NCBI GenBank assembly: GCA_021777835.1
Contig: JAJYDC010000010.1
Span: 1-64,000, forward strand
Origin: Bacteroidota bacterium
Lineage (GTDB): Bacteria; Bacteroidota; Ignavibacteria; Ignavibacteriales; Ignavibacteriaceae
Reading direction: 5' to 3'
Length of the DNA stretch: 64,000 nucleotides
The translations under genes and the position numbers were made by a program. Under the pieces are notes generated by a model. It did no database searches. It saw only the letters and a list, made by a program, of their open reading frames with translations, and had not been told where the DNA came from. Below are positions 42,640 through 49,267 of the stretch, in pieces. Position 1 is the stretch's first letter. Each line of letters starts with the position of its first letter.

Positions 42640-44043
42640 ATGCGGAATATTCAAATAAAAATAGTCCCTCTTATTGCACTAATGTTTTTTTTGTTCTTCG
42701 AAGGTTGTGCTAGCTATGAGCCACTAAGAACAGCACCGCCGTCAATTGGAATTCCAACAAATGCTGAAAAGGAACTTACTTCATTGCCAGCCCCTAAAGA
42801 ACAAATAGTCGCAGCGGTGTATAAGTTCAGGGACCAAACCGGGCAATATAAGCTAACGGCAACCGGGAATAGTTTTTCAACCTCTGTTACTCAAGGAGCA
42901 ACTTCTATCTTAATAAAAGCGCTAGAAGACTCCGGATGGTTTATACCGATTGAAAGAGAAGGTCTTTCTGATTTGTTGAACGAAAGAAAGATCATACGTT
43001 CCAGCCGGGAAAATTATTTAAGTAATGATGGTAAAAAGCTACCTGATCTTCCTCCTTTGCTCTATGCCGGGGTTATGCTTGAGGGAGGTATAATTTCTTA
43101 TGACACAGATATCCTTACAGGGGGTGCCGGCATTAAATATCTTGGCGCTACTGCTTCCGGGCAATATAGAGAAGATAAAGTAACTGTTTATTTAAGGGCG
43201 GTTTCAACTCAAAACGGAAGAATTTTGAAAACAGTATATACTACAAAAACTATATTGTCTCAAATGGTTGACGTTGGACTTTTTAAGTTTATCGACTACC
43301 AAAGTCTACTTGAAGTCGAAACCGGTTATACTTATAACGAGCCCGTAGATCTTTGTGTTACGGAAGCGATTCAGAAAGCAGTCGAGAGCCTTATAATTGA
43401 AGGAATTCAAGATGACTTGTGGCAACTCAAAGACCCAAAGGAAATGCAGTCTTCAGTTATAAAAAATTTTACTCAAGAGCAGTTACAAAGTTACAAAGTT
43501 GATGATCTCGGAAATCAGGTTGTTGAAGAGCATTCAATGCTTGGGCTAGATTTTAATATAGGTGGTCAACAATATGCAGGCGATTATGCAAATTCCTTGA
43601 CTAAAATGTTTGGTAGTGTCGGGCTTAGATATAATTTGAATAAACAATGGGCATTTGGGGCTAAATTTAGGAGAGGAAATCTGCAAGCGGAAAATGCGTT
43701 TAATAAAGTCTTTAATTCCTTTGAAGTAAGTTCCTATTACCATCTAATTCCCCAGTATAAATTTTCTCCGTATTTAACGCTAGGTGGAGAAATAATTTTT
43801 AATACTACTAGTGGGGAGAAATATTTGAATAATTCCACAACAAATAGTTCTGCGCCTAAAACTTTGTACTCAATTGTTTCAGGTATTGGTGTTAAATATT
43901 CAGTTAGCAGGTTTTTAGACTTGAATATTGAAATGAATAATCACTACGTGTTTAGTGATAAATTGGATGGGTTAAAGCATGGGAATTTAAATGACTATTT
44001 CTGGGGTGCAAATATCGGAGTGACGGTTTATTTTCTTAAATAA
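42640..44043 (+). CDS. csgG: Curli secretion pore CsgG with C-terminal beta-barrel-like extension
   Basis: 467 aa against ~277 for E. coli CsgG. Lipobox 'FFEGC' at about residue 23 makes it an outer-membrane lipoprotein. The CsgG domain (about 45-270) is clear: 'IVAAVYKFRDQTGQYK', 'IPIEREGLSDLLNERKIIRSSREN', 'LLYAGVMLEGGIISYDTDI...TAS..YREDKVTVYLRAVSTQNGRILKTVYTTKTI'. About 300-467 is an additional series of amphipathic strands ending in 'IGVTVYFLK', like an OmpA-type 8-strand barrel. Extended CsgG proteins occur in Bacteroidota-side curli systems as far as I know. What the extra domain does is unknown. Confidence 0.92.
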   Translation: MRNIQIKIVPLIALMFFLFFEGCASYEPLRTAPPSIGIPTNAEKELTSLPAPKEQIVAAVYKFRDQTGQYKLTATGNSFSTSVTQGATSILIKALEDSGWFIPIEREGLSDLLNERKIIRSSRENYLSNDGKKLPDLPPLLYAGVMLEGGIISYDTDILTGGAGIKYLGATASGQYREDKVTVYLRAVSTQNGRILKTVYTTKTILSQMVDVGLFKFIDYQSLLEVETGYTYNEPVDLCVTEAIQKAVESLIIEGIQDDLWQLKDPKEMQSSVIKNFTQEQLQSYKVDDLGNQVVEEHSMLGLDFNIGGQQYAGDYANSLTKMFGSVGLRYNLNKQWAFGAKFRRGNLQAENAFNKVFNSFEVSSYYHLIPQYKFSPYLTLGGEIIFNTTSGEKYLNNSTTNSSAPKTLYSIVSGIGVKYSVSRFLDLNIEMNNHYVFSDKLDGLKHGNLNDYFWGANIGVTVYFLK

Positions 44044-44102
44044 CTTATTTATTAATTAAGATTCCTTGAAAGGAGGGAATGTGTAAGGCACTAATAATAA
44101 AT

Positions 44103-44265
44103 ACAATACAGCACCCGGTGGAGTTGTATTGTGTTTTAAGCAGGCAGCGCTAGGGAACTTTCTTTACAACTAGTGTAAAGAAAGAGTGTGACCCACTAAC
44201 GCCGCCAAAAATTTAGGGATTTTGTTTCAATTACTAAAAGTCTTTAGTAAATATCTGCAAAATCC
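44103..44265 (+). ncRNA. Candidate structured RNA upstream of the first curlin gene
   Basis: Three structures in the 343-bp gap. A: ACAATACA 44103-44110 / TGTATTGT 44125-44132, extendable to 10 bp. B, nested: GGCAGCG 44143-44149 / CGCCGCC 44200-44206 (one A-C mismatch), GGG 44153-44155 / CCC 44192-44194, and an 11-bp perfect stem CTTTCTTTACA 44158-44168 / TGTAAAGAAAG 44174-44184 with 5-nt loop. C, nested: GGATTTTG 44217-44224 / CAAAATCC 44258-44265 enclosing TTACTAAA 44231-44238 / TTTAGTAA 44243-44250. No U-tract follows any of them. It does not carry the c-di-GMP-I or -II core as I know them. Confidence 0.6.
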
Positions 44266-44386
44266 TTCTAAAGTTCTACCGAATATTTTATGCCGATAAA
44301 ACTGTGTTTAAAAATAAATGAATTATATCGCGGTTTAATTGGCGGTTTTTAACCAACTAATTTTTAAATATTAATGGAGAATAACA

Positions 44387-45616
44387 ATGAAAAAGTTATT
44401 TGTTTCTTTAGTTGCAATTTTATTTGCAGCTACATTTAGTTTCGCACAAAATACATCTACAGTTACCTCTAACGGCATCAATAATACAGCTCAAACAACA
44501 CAAACTGCAGGTGCAGGTTCGGATAATAATAATGCAATAATAACACAAGATGGAAACAGTAATACGGCTAATCAAACACAATATCAGCAACCAGGTATTA
44601 CAGCTCCACAAAACGTTACTATTATGCAAACAGGAAATGGTAATAATGCAACTCAATTGCAGGGATTTAGTTATACAGGATACAACGATGCAACAATTAC
44701 CCAATTAAGTAACTCAAATATAGGTTACCAGTCACAAAACGGTTATAATATGACTGCCACAATTTCTCAAAGTCTTGGCGATGGTAATAATGCCTCACAA
44801 ACTCAAGCCGGATCACATGAAACTGCAAGTGGCACACAGGTTGGTGCATTAAATTATGCTATTCAAAATCAGAACGGTCTAAATAATGCTGCTACAATCT
44901 TGTCTACAGGAAACAATAATTATGCAAGTCAGGTACAAAATGGTGGAACCTGGAATAGTCCTCCGACATATTTAGGTGGACATACTGCAATTACAACTCA
45001 GAATGGGGATGGAAATGCATCGTATCAAAATCAAATTGGAACCCAAGCTAATTATGCGTTAACAGACCAGAATGGAAATTCAAATTTCGCTACTATTACA
45101 CAGAATGGAAATTCAAACGGTGCAGGTTACTGGAAAAGCCAAGGCAATCCCACAATAGCTCAAGTTGGAAATGGAAATTCAGCTACTTTTAGCCAAGTTG
45201 GAAATTTTAACAATGAAATTATTTATCAGGACGGCAATAGCAATACAGCAATATTAGACCAAACTGGAGATTATGGATTTGGCTATATGGAGCAGAAATG
45301 GAATGGTGCCTCTAATAATTATGCAAATGTAAAATCAAATGGTAATTCTAATCAGCATTATACAGTTCAGACTTATGGTAACGGTAATGTGATCAACACA
45401 TCCCAAACCGGGAATAGTGACATTTCTTTTATTGGTCAATATGTCGGTAATAATAATTGGGCAAACACAATTCAGGCCGGTGATGGAAATAATTCTAACG
45501 TACAACAGAGCCAGGGCAATGGGAATTGGGCATTAACTCAACAACTAACCAACTCAAATATTTCTACTGTTAAGCAAACTGGCTCAGGTAATGTTTCTAA
45601 TGTATTACAACATTAA
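44387..45616 (+). CDS. Curlin-repeat protein, major subunit candidate (CsgA/B-like)
   Basis: 409 aa. Signal peptide 1-20 ('FAATFSFAQ'). The mature protein is almost wholly curlin repeats of the form Q-x-G-x2-N-x-A-x3-Q, for example 'ITQDGNSNTANQTQ', 'MQTGNGNNATQLQ', 'AQVGNGNSATFSQVG'; fifteen or more units, against five in E. coli CsgA. Very low in charged residues, rich in Asn, Gln, Gly, Thr. Expected to be exported through CsgG and form cross-beta amyloid fibres. Preceded by the structured leader; GGAG 8 nt before ATG. A 12-bp hairpin follows the stop. Confidence 0.93.
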   Translation: MKKLFVSLVAILFAATFSFAQNTSTVTSNGINNTAQTTQTAGAGSDNNNAIITQDGNSNTANQTQYQQPGITAPQNVTIMQTGNGNNATQLQGFSYTGYNDATITQLSNSNIGYQSQNGYNMTATISQSLGDGNNASQTQAGSHETASGTQVGALNYAIQNQNGLNNAATILSTGNNNYASQVQNGGTWNSPPTYLGGHTAITTQNGDGNASYQNQIGTQANYALTDQNGNSNFATITQNGNSNGAGYWKSQGNPTIAQVGNGNSATFSQVGNFNNEIIYQDGNSNTAILDQTGDYGFGYMEQKWNGASNNYANVKSNGNSNQHYTVQTYGNGNVINTSQTGNSDISFIGQYVGNNNWANTIQAGDGNNSNVQQSQGNGNWALTQQLTNSNISTVKQTGSGNVSNVLQH

Positions 45617-45629
45617 TTTAAAACATTTT

Positions 45630-45654
45630 CAGAGGGAAGAATTTCTTCCCTCTG
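45630..45654 (+). terminator. Perfect hairpin between the two curlin genes
   Basis: CAGAGGGAAGAA (45630-45641) and TTCTTCCCTCTG (45643-45654) are exact inverted partners around a single T, so at least 10 bp pair over a small loop. No U-run follows, so partial termination or protection of the upstream mRNA 3' end fits better than full termination. Confidence 0.6.
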
Positions 45655-45741
45655 GAATATATAATCATTTATTAAGTGAATATATAAAGTAACTTAATAA
45701 CACCTTTATCAATTTTATAATTGAGATTAAGGAATAAGAAA

Positions 45742-46335
45742 ATGATGTATAAAATATTATTCATGGTTTTGGCGATAATTTTTGTTAATTATTTGCCTTC
45801 ATACTCACAGCAAAACAACAACATCGTAGACTCAAAAAGTTCAGATAATTACGGGATTAATTTTACTTTAAGGCAATTAGAGCACAACTCGGTATCTAAT
45901 ACATATTTATCTCAATATTGGAATCAGTCAACTCTCACTCAATTCGGTAATGCAAACTCTGCATTTATAAATCAAGTAAATTCCGGAAATGCTGTTTATG
46001 ATAATATCGGTTCCATATATGAGTTTATGCAGAACAATACTGCTGAAATAAATCAGGTTGGCAGGAACAATAAAAGTTTTATAGAGCAAGCCGGGACAGG
46101 GAATCAGGCATCCATTTCAATTAATGGAGATAATAATAATACAGAAATTTTCCAGATAGGAAATTATAATCAAGCAGCGCAGGACATTACGGGTGATTCC
46201 AAACTATATATTCTAAATCAGACCGGTAACAACAACACTTTTATACAGATTGGTAATAACGAGACAATAAACGGTTATAAAGTCTATCAAACAGGCAACG
46301 GCATGAATCTGAAAATATTAAACGGTCGTTATTAA
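45742..46335 (+). CDS. Curlin-repeat protein, minor subunit candidate (CsgB-like)
   Basis: 197 aa from ATG 45742; the frame opens at a TTG 21 bp earlier but AAGGA sits 8 nt before this ATG. Signal peptide to 'YLPSYSQQ'. Curlin-type units are fewer and less regular ('LTQFGNANSAFINQV', 'INQVGRNNKSFIEQAGTGNQASI', 'IFQIGNYNQAAQDI', 'LNQTGNNNTFIQIGNN'). Shorter, with more Lys/Arg than the first curlin; a nucleator role like CsgB is inference. Lies 4 bp before the CsgH-like gene. Confidence 0.85.
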   Translation: MMYKILFMVLAIIFVNYLPSYSQQNNNIVDSKSSDNYGINFTLRQLEHNSVSNTYLSQYWNQSTLTQFGNANSAFINQVNSGNAVYDNIGSIYEFMQNNTAEINQVGRNNKSFIEQAGTGNQASISINGDNNNTEIFQIGNYNQAAQDITGDSKLYILNQTGNNNTFIQIGNNETINGYKVYQTGNGMNLKILNGRY

Positions 46336-46339
46336 TAAT

Positions 46340-46741
46340 ATGATAAACCGGTTAATTATTATAACGGTCTGTTTATTATTCTTTGACACTGCGAATATTA
46401 AGAGCATGGATTTTTCTGAATCCGGGAATGGTGATAATTATAAGTGTTTTATTGTAATATCTAATAATAATTCTAAAATAACATTTATCGGAATGTTTAA
46501 GAATAATAAGTATGAACAAATAAATATTTATTATAAGCTGGGAATAATGAAAAAAAGTATCTCGGGAAATTCTAATAATACTCAATCCGGTGAGCTACCT
46601 GTTAAAGGCTTTACTGAAATTGTTTTATCAAAGGCAAGTTTCAATTTAATTGGGAATGATGCATACACAATAACATTACAGGTTTATAATGGTAATAGAA
46701 TTATTTCAAGTGATAGTTTGGTTTTTAATAATTCTAACTGA
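46340..46741 (+). CDS. CsgH/CsgC-like curli chaperone
   Basis: 133 aa with a signal peptide (1-21). The mature part is a small all-beta domain: 'YKLGIMKKSISGNSNNTQSGELPVKG' followed by 'VLSKASFNLIGNDAYTITLQVYNGNRIISSDSLVF'. This matches the pattern of CsgH ('Y.l.v.K.g.sGsS...QSG ... L......y.a.L.v..g...ia.D') from Alphaproteobacteria, an Ig-like inhibitor of premature amyloid formation with the CsgC fold. CsgC's CxC is absent (one Cys only). Location 4 bp after the curlin gene supports it. Confidence 0.72.
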   Translation: MINRLIIITVCLLFFDTANIKSMDFSESGNGDNYKCFIVISNNNSKITFIGMFKNNKYEQINIYYKLGIMKKSISGNSNNTQSGELPVKGFTEIVLSKASFNLIGNDAYTITLQVYNGNRIISSDSLVFNNSN

Positions 46742-46778
46742 GACGTAAACGAATTAATAAATTTAGGAGGCACAATAA

Positions 46779-48290
46779 ATGCAGAAGCTAACTAAAATAC
46801 ACATGATTATTTTCTCGTTGCTATTTATGCTTTTGTTAAGCTCATGCAAAGAAAACATTGTTGAGCCGGTTGACTATGGCAATATACAGGGTATAGTTTT
46901 ACAGCCTGATGGAAAAACAGCGATTTCCGGAGCTCAGATATTCACAAATCCCGCTTCGGTTTCCATTGTAACAGATAATCTTGGAAAATTTACAATTAAA
47001 AATGTACCTACCGGAGTCTATTCAATAACTGCGTCCCAAGCAAATTTTAATAGCACAATGGTTTCAGTGTCTGTTCAATCGGGTGTAACTGTACAAGCAA
47101 CAATTATTATGAACATAGGCTCTTCAAATGCACCGGGTATGGCGGTTAATCCTTCTCCTGCAAATCAGGCATCAGATCAGCCGGTATCATTAAAATTAAC
47201 TTGGATGCATTCTCCTTCTAGTTATACCAGCGATTCTGTAAAGTATGATGTTTATCTTTTCAATTCGAGCTCCTCAACTCCTCAGAAGATTGCCAGTTTA
47301 ATTACGGATACGTGTATAATCCTGAGTAATTTAAAATTCAGCACGACATATTTCTGGCAGATAGTTTCGAGGGGAATTGACACAACGGCGTCATATGGAA
47401 ACATTTGGAGCTTCACAACTGAATCGTTTCCCAACAATCCTTATCTCTTTGCTAGGAAGGTAAACGGAAATTATCAAATATTCTCATCCGACAGCACAAT
47501 AGCAAATACAATTCAATTGACATATGATAATAACCGCGACTGGTGGCCGCGTTTTAATCCCCAGCACAATAGAATTGCATTTACATCTGATGTTGCAGTT
47601 AAACCGCAAATTTATATTATGAATTTAGACGGAAGCAATTTAACAAAGGTAACAACGACAGGTGTAACGGGCTATGGTAATTATGGGATTGGTTTCTGCT
47701 GGTCTCCCGATGGTTCCAATCTACTTTATAGTTGTAATGATAAATTATACAGGATAGGGTCAGATGGTTCAAACTTGACTTTAATTGCTACTGCTCCTAC
47801 AGGAAGGAATTTCAGAGAGTGTAATTATTCTCCAAGCGGTGATAAAATTGTTGTTCTTACGGTGGGTGCTAATGTTTATGATTCCGAAATTTATTTGATG
47901 AATTCTGACGGCAGCAACATGAGTCTATTTGCTGGTAATTCACCCGGGGCAACCGCCAGTCCTTCTTTTTCAATAGACGGTCAAAAAATATTATTTTCTC
48001 ATGATGTTTCCGGTTATCAGGATAATACCGGCAGGCAATTGGATGCACATCTATTTGAAATAAACATTGCAACAAGGGATACAGTAGATTTATCATATAA
48101 TAAACCAGACGGCACAAATGATCTTAATCCCAGATATTCTCCTAACGGTGCATATATAATATTTGAAAATGGATCTAATACGCTCAATTCTCAAAAGGAT
48201 ATTTGGATAATGAGCGATAAAGGGACTTTTGTAAATAGTAATAACAGACTGAAATTATTATCGAATGGAATAATGCCTGATTGGAAGTGA
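46779..48290 (+). CDS. Lipoprotein with CarboxypepD_reg, FnIII-like and TolB-type beta-propeller domains
   Basis: 503 aa. Lipobox 'LLLSSC' at about residue 24. Domains in order: carboxypeptidase-regulatory-like Ig fold (32-112, 'GNIQGIVLQPDGKTAISGAQI'), a fibronectin-like domain (about 120-215, 'LKLTWMHSP...YFWQIVSRG'), then a TolB/PD40 propeller (220-503) with repeats 'PRFNPQHNRIAFTSD', 'FCWSPDGSNLLYS', 'CNYSPSGDKIVVL', 'PSFSIDGQKILFSHD', 'PRYSPNGAYIIFEN'. It starts 37 bp after the CsgH-like gene, so it belongs to the curli transcript. A surface or periplasmic platform that binds curlin or CsgG is a guess. Confidence 0.85.
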   Translation: MQKLTKIHMIIFSLLFMLLLSSCKENIVEPVDYGNIQGIVLQPDGKTAISGAQIFTNPASVSIVTDNLGKFTIKNVPTGVYSITASQANFNSTMVSVSVQSGVTVQATIIMNIGSSNAPGMAVNPSPANQASDQPVSLKLTWMHSPSSYTSDSVKYDVYLFNSSSSTPQKIASLITDTCIILSNLKFSTTYFWQIVSRGIDTTASYGNIWSFTTESFPNNPYLFARKVNGNYQIFSSDSTIANTIQLTYDNNRDWWPRFNPQHNRIAFTSDVAVKPQIYIMNLDGSNLTKVTTTGVTGYGNYGIGFCWSPDGSNLLYSCNDKLYRIGSDGSNLTLIATAPTGRNFRECNYSPSGDKIVVLTVGANVYDSEIYLMNSDGSNMSLFAGNSPGATASPSFSIDGQKILFSHDVSGYQDNTGRQLDAHLFEINIATRDTVDLSYNKPDGTNDLNPRYSPNGAYIIFENGSNTLNSQKDIWIMSDKGTFVNSNNRLKLLSNGIMPDWK

Positions 48291-48682
48291 AAGTAAATTA
48301 GACACTGCTTTGAATATGTACTTTTCCAAGGTGAACTGAAAGCAGATTGGTGTTTCTTAAGTTATTCGAATGAGTTTATATACTTTGGCAGATTCCATTG
48401 ATGTGCCCTTTGATCATTATTATAGGATTGGTGAAGGCTTGTTAAATTATAAAAAGGGGTTATAGTTTTGCCAAAAATGGCAAACTTCATAAAGATAAAT
48501 ATTTTCAACAATATAGACCTGTGATTTGGAATTCATTTCAATTTAATTCTTAAAATTATTTTAAATAGTCTAACGTCGGGATTTTATTGAGATATGGTTT
48601 GGTATTATTACCAAGTTATATATTTAGTAGTGAGTTGCAGTTTATAAATTATAGTTTTGAAATTGTAATGGAGGATCTACTT
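48291..48682. other. Intergenic region with one hairpin
   Basis: No gene. TTTGCCA (48467-48473) and TGGCAAA (48478-48484) form a 7-bp inverted repeat with AAAA loop, not followed by a U-tract; it may be an operator for the membrane-protein gene downstream. Nothing else stands out. Confidence 0.4.
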
Positions 48683-49174
48683 ATGGATATACAAGAAAAT
48701 GAGAGTGTTAGATTTACGAAAAGCCTTCCTAAAGCGATTATCACTGCCTGGTTAATAGCCGGAACACTTGATATTACGTCTGCAATAATAATCTTTATAA
48801 TAAATAATAAAACCAGTGTGATAGGCTTATTCCAATATATAGCGAGTGGAGTCTTTGGTAATTCGGCGTTTTCAGGAGGGATACCAATGGCTATTGCGGG
48901 TTTGCTCTTTCATTATACGTTTGCGTTAATCTGGACTTTGGTGTTTTTCTTTATTTACCCAAAGATTCAATTTATATCAAAGCATAAATACACCAGCGGA
49001 GTGCTATACGGAATATTTGTCTGGTTATTTATGAACTTAATTGTGGTAAAGTTAAGCAGAGTTCCTGTTATAAATTTCAGTATTGGGCATAGAATAGTTG
49101 GTATTATTATTCTAATCTTATTTATAAGTTCTCCTATTTTATATATATCTGGAAGATACTACTCAGATAAGTAA
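48683..49174 (+). CDS. Four-helix membrane protein of unknown function
   Basis: 163 aa starting at ATG 48683, chosen because GGAGG lies 8 nt upstream; the frame is open for 32 further codons but these look non-coding. Four membrane helices (about 15-40, 50-80, 90-115, 130-155) with short loops, 'KAIITAWLIAGTLDITSAI' and 'GIPMAIAGLLFHYTFALIWTLVFF'. Resembles small DUF1440-like inner-membrane proteins in layout; no function known. Ends at a strong hairpin. Confidence 0.65.
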   Translation: MDIQENESVRFTKSLPKAIITAWLIAGTLDITSAIIIFIINNKTSVIGLFQYIASGVFGNSAFSGGIPMAIAGLLFHYTFALIWTLVFFFIYPKIQFISKHKYTSGVLYGIFVWLFMNLIVVKLSRVPVINFSIGHRIVGIIILILFISSPILYISGRYYSDK

Positions 49175-49199
49175 TTAAGATTGTAGTGAATTAAAGAGT

Positions 49200-49252
49200 G
49201 AATCAATACATCTCGATGTATTAAATCGAAATATATTGATTCAATATTTTTT
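49200..49252. terminator. Intrinsic terminator between convergent genes
   Basis: GAATCAATA (49200-49208) pairs with TATTGATTC (49234-49242) and is followed by AATATTTTTT. An inner ACATC/GATGT stem strengthens it. It serves the plus-strand membrane-protein gene; the GH92 gene converges from the right. Confidence 0.7.
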
Positions 49253-49267
49253 CATGCCCGCGATGAT

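Noticed and set aside
44103-44265. c-di-GMP riboswitch in front of curlin
   Set aside because: Neither the class I nor class II conserved core sequence is present; kept as an unassigned structured RNA.
44420-44704. Minus-strand Cys-rich ORF inside the curlin gene
   Set aside because: Artefact of the repetitive curlin coding sequence read in antisense.
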